Counted from the first letter of the stretch, positions 16,184 through 25,247 are shown. The stretch: 46,742 nucleotides of DNA from an uncultured Lachnospiraceae bacterium (GCA_900546325.1 URCR01000024.1:1-46742), one strand, 5' to 3'. A program made the numbers and translations. The notes: generated by a model from the sequence alone, not told the origin.

Positions 16184-18145
16184 ATGGAACAGAAAAAGCA
16201 GAGAATGCAGGAACTGGTACAGCTGTTAAATCGGGCAGGAAAAGCCTACTATCAGGATGCACAGGAGATTATGAGCAATCATGAGTATGACAGGCTGTAC
16301 GATGAACTGCTTGGGCTGGAGCAGGAGCTTGGCATTACGATGGCGAACAGTCCGACGGTCAATGTCGGGTACGAAGTGTTAAGTGAACTTCCGAAGGAAC
16401 GGCACGAGAGACCGATGTTATCGCTTGATAAGACAAAGGAGACAGAGAGGCTTAGAGAGTTTGTCGGAGATGAGAAAGCAGTGATCTCCTGGAAACTTGA
16501 CGGACTTACGATCGTGCTGACTTATGAGAATGGGGAATTGAAAAAGGCGGTAACGCGCGGAAACGGAGAAGTCGGGGAAGTGATCACAAACAACGCGAAA
16601 GTATTTCAGAACGTGCCGCTTCGGATCGCTTATCAGGGAGAATTGATCCTGCGAGGAGAGGCTGTCATCGGCTACCGGGATTTTGAGAAGATCAACGAAG
16701 AGATCGAAGATGTGGATGCAAAATACAAAAATCCGAGAAATCTGTGCAGCGGCTCTGTGCGTCAGCTCAACAATGAGATCACAGCGAGGAGAAATGTACA
16801 GTTTTATGCGTTTTCCCTTGTCAAAGCGGATGGAGTGGATTTCCAGAATTCAAGGAATATCCAGCTTGGGTGGCTGAAAGAACAGGGGTTTGATGTGGTA
16901 GAGCACTATGAGGTGACAAAAGACAACCTTGAGGAACGTGTCCGGTTCTTCGCGGATCATATTGAAGAAAATGATATTCCGTCCGATGGACTTGTGCTCA
17001 CTTACGATGATATTGCCTATGGACAGTCTCTTGGAAGTACAGCAAAGTTCCCGAGAGATTCTTTTGCGTTTAAATGGGCAGACGAGATTCGTAACACAAC
17101 TTTGCGGGAGATTGAGTGGAGTCCGTCAAGAACCGGACTGATCAATCCGGTGGCAATTTTCGATCCGGTGGAACTGGAAGGAACGACCGTCAGCCGGGCA
17201 AGTGTCCACAACTTAAGCATTATGGAGGAATTGGAGCTGGGAATCGGGGATACGATCCAGGTATATAAGGCGAACATGATCATCCCTCAGATCGCAGAGA
17301 ATCTGACGAGGAGTGGAATGGATGCGGTGCCGGAACAATGTCCGGCATGCGGCGGAGCGACAGAGATCCGTCAGGTCAGCGACACAAAGACACTGTACTG
17401 CACAAATCCAGACTGCGGGGCCAAGCATATCAAGGCATTCTCCCTGTTTGTCAGCAGAGATGCACTTAACATTGACGGGCTGTCCGAGGCAACGCTTGAG
17501 AAATTTATTACGAGAGGATTTATCCGCCATTTCTCTGATATTTTTCATCTGGAGCGATATGGAGAGGAGATCCGCTCCATGGAAGGATTCGGGGAGAAAT
17601 CTTACAAAAATCTTCAGGAAAGTATTGAGAAAGCAAGGACGACTACATTGCCGAAGCTGATCTATGGGCTTGGCATTGCAAATATCGGACTCTCCAATGC
17701 AAAGATGATCTGCCGTGCCTTTGACTATGATGTGGAGAAAATGCTTCAGGCGGATGTAGCGGCACTAAATGAGATCCAGGGAGTCGGCGATGTGATCGCG
17801 AAGGCATTTGTCGATTATTTTGCGGTGGAAGCACAGCGGGAAGAATTTTTTAAACTGCTTGCGGAAGTGGAACTTCCGGAGGAAGAAACGAATCAGGCAG
17901 AACAGATCTTTGCAGGCATGAACTTTGTGATCACAGGAAGCGTGGAGCATTTTGCAAACCGGAATGAAGTGAAAGAGGTCATTGAGAGCAAAGGCGGAAA
18001 AGTGACCGGATCTGTCACTTCAAAGACGAACTGGCTGATCAACAATGATGTGGAATCCACATCCTCAAAGAATAAAAAAGCGAGAGAACTTGGGGTTCCG
18101 ATCATTTCCGAGGAAGAGTTTTTAAAGATGATCGGAAATGACTGA
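16184..18145 (+). CDS. ligA: NAD-dependent DNA ligase LigA
   Basis: The 653-residue ligase seals nicks using NAD+. The order is Ia domain, adenylation domain with SWKLDG (Lys104 in the K-x-D-G site), OB fold, a Cys4 zinc finger with CPACGG and CTNPDC, helix-hairpin-helix repeats (FGEKSYKNL, IQGVGDVIAKAF) and a C-terminal BRCT domain (~575-653). Some blocks differ from the textbook form: TRGNGEVGEVITNN replaces the usual TRGDGxxGEDVTxN. I recall this variant as common in Lachnospiraceae. GAGGAG precedes the start, 4 bases after rluF. Confidence 0.93.
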   Translation: MEQKKQRMQELVQLLNRAGKAYYQDAQEIMSNHEYDRLYDELLGLEQELGITMANSPTVNVGYEVLSELPKERHERPMLSLDKTKETERLREFVGDEKAVISWKLDGLTIVLTYENGELKKAVTRGNGEVGEVITNNAKVFQNVPLRIAYQGELILRGEAVIGYRDFEKINEEIEDVDAKYKNPRNLCSGSVRQLNNEITARRNVQFYAFSLVKADGVDFQNSRNIQLGWLKEQGFDVVEHYEVTKDNLEERVRFFADHIEENDIPSDGLVLTYDDIAYGQSLGSTAKFPRDSFAFKWADEIRNTTLREIEWSPSRTGLINPVAIFDPVELEGTTVSRASVHNLSIMEELELGIGDTIQVYKANMIIPQIAENLTRSGMDAVPEQCPACGGATEIRQVSDTKTLYCTNPDCGAKHIKAFSLFVSRDALNIDGLSEATLEKFITRGFIRHFSDIFHLERYGEEIRSMEGFGEKSYKNLQESIEKARTTTLPKLIYGLGIANIGLSNAKMICRAFDYDVEKMLQADVAALNEIQGVGDVIAKAFVDYFAVEAQREEFFKLLAEVELPEEETNQAEQIFAGMNFVITGSVEHFANRNEVKEVIESKGGKVTGSVTSKTNWLINNDVESTSSKNKKARELGVPIISEEEFLKMIGND

Positions 18146-18204
18146 TGTGAAAAAACTGAGAAAATTCCAAAAAAATTATTAAGAAGAATTTATAGATTCT
18201 TAAC

Positions 18205-18233
18205 TTGTGTCAGAGAAACGTCTACGATATAAT
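18205..18233 (+). promoter_or_regulatory. Promoter of clpX
   Basis: TTGTGT (18205-18210), a 17-base spacer and a perfect TATAAT (18228-18233), 33 bases upstream of the start codon. A weak TTAAGAA/TTCTTAA inverted repeat precedes it. Confidence 0.75.
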
Positions 18234-18265
18234 ATACCCATATATGGTAGAAAGAAGGAAATGAT

Positions 18266-19720
18266 ATGTCAGAAAAAGATTTGACGATAGACAGTGAGAT
18301 TATAGATGAAATTACAGAAGGAAAGGAAGCACAGCATACGGACAGGCACGGAGAAGGGCATGTGGATGTGCCGGACGATGCAGGATATGAGAAGTATTGT
18401 TCGCTGTGCAACCGCCCGGAGAGCATTGCAGGCAAGATGATCGAGCTTCCGAACAATATCACAGTGTGTTCCGACTGTATGCAGAAGAGTTTTGACCTGA
18501 TGTCGAACAGCAATTTTGATTACAGCAAGCTGATGAATATGCCCGGAGTTCATATCATGAATATGGCAGAACTTGAGAATATGATGCCGAAGGCAAAGCC
18601 GGTCAAGAAGAAAAAGGAAGGCGAGAAGAAGGAGCCGGCGCTGAACCTCAGAGATATTCCGGCGCCGCATAAGATCAAGGCGAAATTAGACGAGTATGTA
18701 GTAGGGCAGGAACATGCGAAGAAAGCGATGGCAGTTGCCGTCTACAACCATTATAAGCGGGTAGCGACAGATACGATGGACGATATCGAGATCGAGAAGT
18801 CCAACATGCTGATGATCGGACCGACCGGAAGTGGTAAGACGTATCTCGTGAAGACACTTGCGAGACTTCTGGACGTACCGCTTGCGATCACAGATGCCAC
18901 TTCACTGACGGAAGCCGGATATATCGGTGATGATATTGAAAGTGTTGTGTCAAAGCTTCTCGCAGCGGCCGACAACGATGTGGAGAAGGCGGAAAGAGGA
19001 ATTATCTTTATCGATGAGATCGATAAGATCGCAAAGAAGAGAAATTCCAGTCAGAGAGATGTCAGCGGTGAGTCTGTACAGCAGGGAATGCTAAAGCTCT
19101 TAGAGGGAAGCGAAGTAGAGGTTCCGGTAGGAGCGAACAGCAAAAATGCAATGGTGCCGCTCACAACCGTGAATACGAAGAATATTCTGTTCATCTGCGG
19201 CGGGGCATTTCCGGATCTCGAGGAGATCATCAAGGAGCGTCTGAATAAGCAGGCGTCAATTGGATTTACTGCAGATCTGAAAGATAAGTGGAACAATGAC
19301 AAGAACATCCTTGAGAAGGTGACTGCGGAAGATCTCAGAAATTTCGGGATGATCCCGGAGTTTATCGGACGTCTGCCGATCATCTTTACACTGCAGGGAT
19401 TAAATGAAGAGATGTTAGTCAAGATCTTGAAGGAGCCAAAGAATGCGATCTTAAAGCAGTATCAGAAGCTGCTTGCACTTGATGAAGTGAAGTTAGAGTT
19501 TGACGATACGGCGTTAGAGGCGATTGCGAAGCGGGCGATGGAGAAGAATACCGGTGCCCGTGCACTCCGCGCGATCATTGAGGAATTTATGCTGGATATT
19601 ATGTATGAGATTCCGAAGGATGACAACATCGGCCAGGTGACGATCACAAAAGAATATATCGAAGGGACAGGCGGACCTATGATCACACTCAGAGGACAGG
19701 CACTGCTCACAGGAAATTAG
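18266..19720 (+). CDS. clpX: ClpX AAA+ unfoldase
   Basis: The 484-residue protein is longer than the usual ~420-430 because of an acidic N-terminal extension of ~40 residues. A Cys4 zinc-binding domain follows (Cys45, 48, 68, 71). The AAA+ core has GPTGSGKT (185-192), pore loop GYIGDD, Walker B IIFIDEID and sensor-2 GARALR. The IGF loop that docks on ClpP is present (KQASIGF), so it should work with ClpP, but no clpP lies in the window. It may be a second ClpX-like protein of the genome rather than the clpP-linked copy. It is monocistronic. Confidence 0.9.
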   Translation: MSEKDLTIDSEIIDEITEGKEAQHTDRHGEGHVDVPDDAGYEKYCSLCNRPESIAGKMIELPNNITVCSDCMQKSFDLMSNSNFDYSKLMNMPGVHIMNMAELENMMPKAKPVKKKKEGEKKEPALNLRDIPAPHKIKAKLDEYVVGQEHAKKAMAVAVYNHYKRVATDTMDDIEIEKSNMLMIGPTGSGKTYLVKTLARLLDVPLAITDATSLTEAGYIGDDIESVVSKLLAAADNDVEKAERGIIFIDEIDKIAKKRNSSQRDVSGESVQQGMLKLLEGSEVEVPVGANSKNAMVPLTTVNTKNILFICGGAFPDLEEIIKERLNKQASIGFTADLKDKWNNDKNILEKVTAEDLRNFGMIPEFIGRLPIIFTLQGLNEEMLVKILKEPKNAILKQYQKLLALDEVKLEFDDTALEAIAKRAMEKNTGARALRAIIEEFMLDIMYEIPKDDNIGQVTITKEYIEGTGGPMITLRGQALLTGN

Positions 19721-19730
19721 AAAAGAAAGT

Positions 19731-19765
19731 CAGGACATTGAAGCATATTCAGTGTCCTGTTTTTA
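19731..19765 (+). terminator. Terminator after clpX
   Basis: CAGGACA-x-TGAA pairs with TTCA-x-TGTCCTG across a 5-base loop, followed by TTTTT. Confidence 0.9.
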
Positions 19766-19800
19766 TATGATGTAAAGATTTACAAAATCGGGAGGCAGTT

Positions 19801-21510
19801 ATGCCAGAATCAGTGGAGACATGCAGAAGCCGGGTATTGTCGGAGGAGTACAGAGACTTTATTTTTCAGAGCCAGCGCCCGTATTTTCTGAATGATATTT
19901 CAGATGAGGAACTTTGCCGGCAGCAGATCTGGTATGAATATCATGTAGTATATATTGACAAAATGTTCGCAGAACCTCTTTCTCTGGATCGGTTTACCTA
20001 CGGGGCGATCCCAAAATGTTATACACTTTTAGATACGGAAGCACTAAATGAGGCAGGGATCAGCCAGATTCAAAATTATCCAACCTTGAAACTGACGGGA
20101 AATGGTGTGATGATCGGATTTATCGACACCGGAATTGATTATACCAATCCGATTTTTCAAAAAACTGACAAAACGACACGGATCGCGGGGATCTGGGATC
20201 AGACGATTCAGGAGGGTGCACCTCCGGAGGGGCTTCTCTACGGGACGGAGTACACAGAGGAGAAGATCAACGAAGCATTAAAAAGCGAGAATCCGCTGGA
20301 AGTTGTTCCTTCCAGAGATGAGAACAGCCATGGGACATTTCTTGCAAGCATTGCGGCAGGCAGTGAAAATATTGAAAATCAGTTCAAAGGGGCTGCACCG
20401 GAAGCAACTCTCGGTATCGTGAAATTAAAAAGGGCAAAACAATACTTGCGGGATTTCTATTTCATCGGAGATGATGCGGAATGTTACCAGGAGAATGACA
20501 TTATGCTTGGAATCCGTTATCTGATCGATCTGGCGAAGCGGAAAAAGATGCCGCTTGTCATGTGCATCGCGCTTGGGACCAATATGGGAGACCACAATGG
20601 AAGCTCGCCGCTTTGCAGCCTTTTGAGTGTGTATTCGCATACAGCGAATTTTGGAGTTGTAGTCGGAGGGGGAAATGAGGCCAACCAGAGACACCACTAT
20701 TATGGATTGATTGAAAATATGTCGGACAGCAAAAATGTGGAGATACGTGTGGCGGAAGGCGTGAAAGGATTCTCACTGGAATTGTGGACAGAGATCCCCA
20801 ATATCTTCGCTACGTCGATCGTCTCCCCGGCGGGGGAGAAGATTCCGCTTGTCCCGGTGCGGCAGGGGAGCGGAACCGTGTTGAATTTTGTGTTTGAGCG
20901 GACGAGTGTCTATCTGGATTACAGGCTGTTAGTGGAGCGCACGAACTCCGAATTGATACTGATGCGGTTTGCAGATCCGTCTCCGGGAATCTGGAGAATT
21001 GTAGTGGAACCGCAGCAGCTTGCAGACGGAATTTTTCATATGTGGCTTCCGGTTACAGAATTTTTGACCGGAGAGGTATATTTTCTGCAGTCAAATCCAG
21101 ATACTACTATTACAGAGCCCGGAAATACAACAGATCCGATGACCGTTGCAAGTTATAATGGGGCGGATAATAGTATTGCCATCGACTCGGGAAGAGGGTA
21201 TACTAGAGGTGGAAGACTCAAACCGGAATTTGCGGCTCCCGGGGTAGAGGTGACAGGAGCAGTAAGCCGCGGGCAGTTTGCAAAGAGGACCGGTTCAAGT
21301 ATTGCGGCGGGGATCACTGCAGGAGCGACGGCGCTTCTGTTTGAGTGGATGGTCTATCAGCTTGGCAGAACGAATATCGATTCGATCCAGCTGAAGAACC
21401 TGATGATTCTCGGCACAGAGCGCAAGGACACCGAAGTATACCCGAACAGATCGTGGGGATACGGCAGTTTGAATCTCTACAATACCTTTGAGCAGCTTCG
21501 GACATTTTAG
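19801..21510 (+). CDS. S8 subtilisin-like serine protease, Csp-like
   Basis: The 569-residue protein has no signal peptide. A complete catalytic triad is visible: GFIDTGID (Asp109), NSHGTFLASIAAG (His177) and RTGSSIAAG (Ser500). A propeptide-like region occupies residues 1-90. The long insertion between the His and Ser blocks is typical of the Csp germination proteases of Clostridia, which cleave pro-SleC during spore germination. That role is inferred from family resemblance. GGGAGGC precedes ATG 19801. Confidence 0.85.
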   Translation: MPESVETCRSRVLSEEYRDFIFQSQRPYFLNDISDEELCRQQIWYEYHVVYIDKMFAEPLSLDRFTYGAIPKCYTLLDTEALNEAGISQIQNYPTLKLTGNGVMIGFIDTGIDYTNPIFQKTDKTTRIAGIWDQTIQEGAPPEGLLYGTEYTEEKINEALKSENPLEVVPSRDENSHGTFLASIAAGSENIENQFKGAAPEATLGIVKLKRAKQYLRDFYFIGDDAECYQENDIMLGIRYLIDLAKRKKMPLVMCIALGTNMGDHNGSSPLCSLLSVYSHTANFGVVVGGGNEANQRHHYYGLIENMSDSKNVEIRVAEGVKGFSLELWTEIPNIFATSIVSPAGEKIPLVPVRQGSGTVLNFVFERTSVYLDYRLLVERTNSELILMRFADPSPGIWRIVVEPQQLADGIFHMWLPVTEFLTGEVYFLQSNPDTTITEPGNTTDPMTVASYNGADNSIAIDSGRGYTRGGRLKPEFAAPGVEVTGAVSRGQFAKRTGSSIAAGITAGATALLFEWMVYQLGRTNIDSIQLKNLMILGTERKDTEVYPNRSWGYGSLNLYNTFEQLRTF

Positions 21511-21592
21511 AATGGAGTTTTCACAGAACACGTACATGTGGATGCATTCCAATGACAGAAAAGCAGATAAAAGGACAGAAAGGAAGAGCGCG

Positions 21593-22261
21593 ATGAAAGA
21601 ATTTTTTGAAGATTTAGGGAAATTTATTACAGAGACAGCAGGAAATGTAGGAAAAAAGACAGAAGAGGTTATGGAAGTACAGAAGCTGAAAAACCAGATC
21701 CGCAGTCTGGAGCGCGGCAATCAGAGTGATCTGATGGATCTTGGAAAGATCATTTACGAGCGTTTTCTGAAAGAAGAAGGTGTGGATGGAGAGCTGGAAG
21801 TGATCTGTGAGGAGATCAGAAAGAGAAGGCGGATCATCTCTGCATTTGAGAAGAAGCTTTCAGACATGCGGGGTGTGAAAGAGTGCGAGAATTGTCATGA
21901 GCTGATTGAGAAGGATATGAAGTTCTGTCCGCACTGTGGATCAGAGATGAAGCAAGAAGAGCGGACACAGGAATGTGAAGATATTTTTGCGGAGAATGAT
22001 GTGCCGGAAGGTTCTGAAGAGAAGGAGACACCGGCAGAAGTGATCGAAGATATTATGGAGAAGGCGGCAGATGTGACAAAAGCATCCGCAGAGCAGGTAA
22101 AGGATGCGGCATCTGAGATTGCGGAGGAAGTTTACAGCGGAGTGAAAGATGCAGCAGGTGAAGTCCGTGAAGGAATCAAAGAGACTGCGCAGGATGTCAG
22201 AGAATCCGTCCACGAGGCGAAGGAACAGATAAAGGAGAGTGTGGACGATATCCGCGGATAG
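21593..22261 (+). CDS. Zinc-ribbon protein with amphipathic helical tail
   Basis: The 222-residue product is of unknown function. Residues ~1-105 are coiled-coil-rich. CENCHELIEKDMKFCPHCG (~107-125) is a zinc ribbon. The C-terminal ~80 residues are repeats of the type ADVTKASAEQVKDAASEIAEEV, resembling YtxH or LEA-like stress proteins. ATG 21593 is chosen because AAGGAAG precedes it. Upstream in-frame starts overlap the protease gene. It overlaps no neighbour and lies 19 bases before the LspA-like gene. Confidence 0.75.
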   Translation: MKEFFEDLGKFITETAGNVGKKTEEVMEVQKLKNQIRSLERGNQSDLMDLGKIIYERFLKEEGVDGELEVICEEIRKRRRIISAFEKKLSDMRGVKECENCHELIEKDMKFCPHCGSEMKQEERTQECEDIFAENDVPEGSEEKETPAEVIEDIMEKAADVTKASAEQVKDAASEIAEEVYSGVKDAAGEVREGIKETAQDVRESVHEAKEQIKESVDDIRG

Positions 22262-22280
22262 ACGCACGCAGAGGAAGCAT

Positions 22281-22739
22281 ATGATATATTTATTCACAGC
22301 AGGAATTCTGCTTCTGCTTGATCTTGGAATCAAATGGTATGTGGAGACACATTTTACAGAGGATGATACAAGGGAAGCAGCAGGCGGGAAAATTATGATC
22401 CGAAAGAGTCATAACAGCGGAATGGCAATGAATGTGCTGGAAGACAGACCGGAAGTTGTCAGGTGGCTGTCGGCAGGTTTCGGGAGTTTCCTTTTTATCT
22501 ATTATCTGTATCTTCTGTCCCGGAGAGGCAGAAAGGTGGAAAAGGCGGGGTGGATGTTTGTGCTCGGAGGTGCTTGCAGCAACTTATATGACCGTTTCCA
22601 AAGAAAATATGTCGTCGACTATTTTAGCTTTCGATGCAGAGGGAAGAAGCTTCAGAACATTGTATTCAACTTAGGGGATCTATTTATTTTTGGAGGCAGT
22701 ATTCTTGTGATATTTGCACAAATATTCCGAAAAAAGTAA
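22281..22739 (+). CDS. Signal peptidase II (LspA)-like membrane protein
   Basis: The 152-residue protein has four predicted membrane segments. LspA hallmarks remain: LDLGIKWYVE in helix 1, the NSGMAMN block, GGACSNLYDRFQRKYVVDYFSF, and FNLGDLFIFGG. The key acidic residues of the last two motifs are conserved, but residues around them depart from the usual GGAIGN-IDR and FN-AD forms. It could be the true prolipoprotein peptidase or a specialised paralog. The start is GAGGA-supported ATG 22281. Confidence 0.75.
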   Translation: MIYLFTAGILLLLDLGIKWYVETHFTEDDTREAAGGKIMIRKSHNSGMAMNVLEDRPEVVRWLSAGFGSFLFIYYLYLLSRRGRKVEKAGWMFVLGGACSNLYDRFQRKYVVDYFSFRCRGKKLQNIVFNLGDLFIFGGSILVIFAQIFRKK

Positions 22740-22740
22740 A

Positions 22741-22769
22741 TTGACTTTTGAAATTGACCGCGTTATACT
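22741..22769 (+). promoter_or_regulatory. Promoter upstream of the YitT-like gene
   Basis: TTGACT (22741-22746), a 17-base spacer and TATACT (22764-22769). The start is expected near 22776, directly before a terminator hairpin. Confidence 0.7.
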
Positions 22770-22781
22770 GGATGACAGAAG

Positions 22782-22824
22782 AGCATTTGCGAATGATAAC
22801 TTTTATGATTTGCAAATGCTTTTT
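22782..22824 (+). terminator. Terminator hairpin in the YitT-gene leader
   Basis: AGCATTTGC (22782-22790) pairs with GCAAATGCT (22812-22820) over 9 bp, followed by TTTT. It ends lspA-side transcription, but it also lies just inside the transcript expected from the promoter at 22741. Confidence 0.75.
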
Positions 22825-22902
22825 CGGGTATTGGAGCATTCTTTGTGAAAGCGGATGAGACAGTGCACCAGGCAGGAAAAGAGAGAGCAGGAGGAAGAAA
22901 CC

Positions 22903-23757
22903 ATGAAAAAAATAAATGGAAAAGAACTGGCGGTTGATATTTTGACTGATTTTGCGGGGGGGCTTTTGATTGCCATCGGAATTTATAATTTTGCAGCAAA
23001 AGCACAGTTTCCGATGACGGGATTTTCAGGAATTGCACTGATTTTTTATCATCTGTTTCAAATACCGATCGGTGCAATGACGATTTTGCTGAATATCCCG
23101 GTGGTCTTTCTCTGTTATAAACTGCTTGGCCGTACGTTTTTTCTGCGTTCTCTAAAGACGATGATCATTTCTTCGGTGCTGATGGATGTGGTGGCGCCGA
23201 TGCTTCCGGTCTATGAAGGAGACCGGATGCTGGCGGCGATCTGTACAGGAGTTTTGTCCGGACTTGGATATGCGATCATTTATATGAGGAATTCTTCAAC
23301 CGGAGGGGCTGATTTTGTGATCATGTCCGTGAAGGCGTTAAAACCGCACGTATCGATCGGCCAGATCGCATTTGTGATGGACGTGCTGATCGTTCTGATG
23401 GGAAGTTTCATTTTCCGGGACGTAGAGGGAATCATCTACGGGCTGATCGTGACATACCTCCTGTCTGCGGTAGTCGATAAAGTCATGTATGGAATTGATG
23501 CAGGAAAGATGACCCTGATCGTGACGGATTATCCACACGAGGTTGCGGCGAAGATCGATGAGTATACCGGAAGAGGCTCCACATTCCTGAAGGGAAGAGG
23601 AAGTTACTCCAAAGAGGAGAAGGAGATTGTGATGTGCGCCTGCAATAATAAGCAGATGTACACGATCCGGAAGATGGTAAAGGAGATCGATCCAAAGGCA
23701 TTTATTGTGATTATGGAATCAAATGATGTTGTCGGGGAAGGATTCAAGGAACATTAG
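22903..23757 (+). CDS. YitT-family membrane protein (DUF161/DUF2179)
   Basis: In the 284-residue protein, residues ~1-195 carry five or six membrane helices typical of the YitT family (FPMTGFSGIALIFY, GLGYAIIYMRNSSTGGADFVIMS). Residues ~205-280 are the cytoplasmic ferredoxin-like DUF2179 domain (RGSTFLKGRGSYSKEEKEIVMC). The family's transport substrate is not established. ATG 22903 is preferred over an ATG 48 bases upstream because CAGGAGGAAG lies 6 bases before it. Confidence 0.9.
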   Translation: MKKINGKELAVDILTDFAGGLLIAIGIYNFAAKAQFPMTGFSGIALIFYHLFQIPIGAMTILLNIPVVFLCYKLLGRTFFLRSLKTMIISSVLMDVVAPMLPVYEGDRMLAAICTGVLSGLGYAIIYMRNSSTGGADFVIMSVKALKPHVSIGQIAFVMDVLIVLMGSFIFRDVEGIIYGLIVTYLLSAVVDKVMYGIDAGKMTLIVTDYPHEVAAKIDEYTGRGSTFLKGRGSYSKEEKEIVMCACNNKQMYTIRKMVKEIDPKAFIVIMESNDVVGEGFKEH

Positions 23758-23785
23758 CCTGCAAAGAAAAAATCAGGATAATATA

Positions 23786-23848
23786 AAAAAGAACATTCCT
23801 TTCAGAATGCAGATGGAAAACTGAGGTTCTGAGGGAATGTTCTTTTTT
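23786..23848. terminator. Bidirectional terminator between the YitT gene and pepT
   Basis: GAACATTCC pairs with GGAATGTTC, with an inner TCAGAA/TTCTGA helix. An A run precedes it and a T run follows it. It serves both convergent genes. Confidence 0.92.
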
Positions 23849-23854
23849 ATTGCA

Positions 23855-25084
23855 TTACAGGTCAGAGGCTGAGGCATATCTCTGGATCAGCTTTACGATC
23901 ATATCTGTGGCAAGGTCCATGCCTTCGGCAGTGATATGTTCATATGGTCCGTGATAGCCGTATCCTCCGGTTCCGAGGTTCGGACAAGGAAGTCCCATGT
24001 AGCTTAGACGGCATCCGTCCGTGCCGCCGCGGATCGGTGCGACATCCGGGACGATACCTGCAAGTTTGGCAGCTTCCACTGCATTGTCGATCAGGTGCAT
24101 GCAGCCCTGGATCACTTCGGACATGTTCCGGTACTGGTCATTGATCGTCAGTGTGACAGTGTCTTCTCCCCACTTCGCGTTGAGCTGTTGTTCGATCAGA
24201 CGGAGTGTATTTTTGCGCGCCTCGAAAAAGTGCGGATCATGGTCACGGATAATGTATTCGAGTCTTGCACCGGCAACATCTCCGGACATTTCACAGAGAT
24301 GATAGAAGCCTTCATAGCCTTCGGTACCGCGCGGTGTCTCACAGGACGGAAGCATTGCGTTTACTTCCATTGCGACAAGTGCGGCGTTGATCATCGTGTC
24401 TTTGCTGGAACCCGGGTGCACATTAAAGCCTTTGATCTCAAAAATAGCTTCGCAGGCATTGAAGTTTTCATACTGGATTTCTCCTTCCGGACCACCGTCC
24501 ATTGTGTAGGCAAACTCTGCATCGAAATCCTTTACGTTGAAGTGGTTGACGCCGGATCCCGCCTCCTCATCAGGTGTGAATGCGACGGAGATTTTCCCGT
24601 GAGGAATCTCTTCGTCCTGGATGCGCTCTAACATGGTCATGATCTCAGCGATTCCGGCTTTGTCATCGGCACCGAGCACGGTTGTGCCATCCGTTGTGAT
24701 CAGTGTGCGCCCCTTCAGTGATGGGAGGTGCGGGAAATTTCTGACAGACAGTGTGCGGCCGCTTGTGCCAAGCACAAGATCTTCCCCGTTATAATCTTCT
24801 GTCACAACCGGGACGATGTCGTGGTCGCAGAAGTCTGACACGGTGTCCATGTGGGCGACGAAGCCAAGTTTTGTTTTTGCTTCGTATCCTTTTGTCGCAG
24901 GAAGAGAAGCGTATACAAAGCACTTTTCATCGACATAGGCATCTGTCAGCCCCAGTTCTTTTAATTCTGTTACGAGAAGATGGGCCAGGTCAAACTGGCA
25001 GGAAGTAGTTGGGACCGTTGTGCTTGTGTGATCACTTGGGGTACGGACAACTACATACTTTAGTAAACGTTCATATGCTCTCAT
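23855..25084 (-). CDS. pepT: Peptidase T (tripeptidase)
   Basis: The 409-residue cytosolic M20B zinc peptidase releases the N-terminal residue of tripeptides. Metal ligands and the catalytic Glu are in FVAHMDT, VLGADDKAGIAE, FTPDEEAGSG, TMDGGPEGE and the C-terminal HGPYEHIT. The start MRAYERLLKYV at 25084 matches the family and follows AAAGGAT. A longer frame upstream is part of the structured leader. Confidence 0.95.
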   Translation of the reverse strand: MRAYERLLKYVVVRTPSDHTSTTVPTTSCQFDLAHLLVTELKELGLTDAYVDEKCFVYASLPATKGYEAKTKLGFVAHMDTVSDFCDHDIVPVVTEDYNGEDLVLGTSGRTLSVRNFPHLPSLKGRTLITTDGTTVLGADDKAGIAEIMTMLERIQDEEIPHGKISVAFTPDEEAGSGVNHFNVKDFDAEFAYTMDGGPEGEIQYENFNACEAIFEIKGFNVHPGSSKDTMINAALVAMEVNAMLPSCETPRGTEGYEGFYHLCEMSGDVAGARLEYIIRDHDPHFFEARKNTLRLIEQQLNAKWGEDTVTLTINDQYRNMSEVIQGCMHLIDNAVEAAKLAGIVPDVAPIRGGTDGCRLSYMGLPCPNLGTGGYGYHGPYEHITAEGMDLATDMIVKLIQRYASASDL

Positions 25085-25114
25085 TTTAAAAATCCTTTCT
25101 GTGCGTGATTGATC

Positions 25115-25176
25115 ACAGAGATGCCGTTTCAGGCGGTGCATGCCGGGAACAAGAATGATTCCGGGGACATCTCTGT
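25115..25176 (-). promoter_or_regulatory. Structured leader RNA of pepT
   Basis: A perfect 9-bp helix (25115-25123 with 25168-25176, ACAGAGATG/CATCTCTGT) encloses a hairpin CCGG(G)/(T)CCGG at 25143-25164 and a short CCG/CGG hairpin at 25124-25136. Together they give a possible three-way junction. It sits 30 bases before the start codon and has no T run. I recognise no known riboswitch class. Confidence 0.45.
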
Positions 25177-25190
25177 TTTCGCATGACAAT

Positions 25191-25219
25191 AGTATAGCAA
25201 GTCAGTGAAGAGAAGACAA
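25191..25219 (-). promoter_or_regulatory. pepT promoter
   Basis: On the minus strand, TTGTCT (25219-25214), a 17-base spacer and TATACT (25196-25191). The start is expected near 25184, just ahead of the leader helix. Confidence 0.65.
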
Positions 25220-25247
25220 GTGACAGAGAAAAATCAATGAAGTGACA

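Noticed and set aside
16184..18145. LigA as a non-functional or phage-type ligase
   Set aside because: The adenylation Lys, zinc finger, helix-hairpin-helix and BRCT domains are all present. The variant motifs look lineage-specific rather than degenerate.
18179..18203. TTAAGAA/TTCTTAA hairpin before clpX as a ligA terminator
   Set aside because: AT-only stem without a T run. It overlaps the approach to the clpX promoter and is not a credible terminator.
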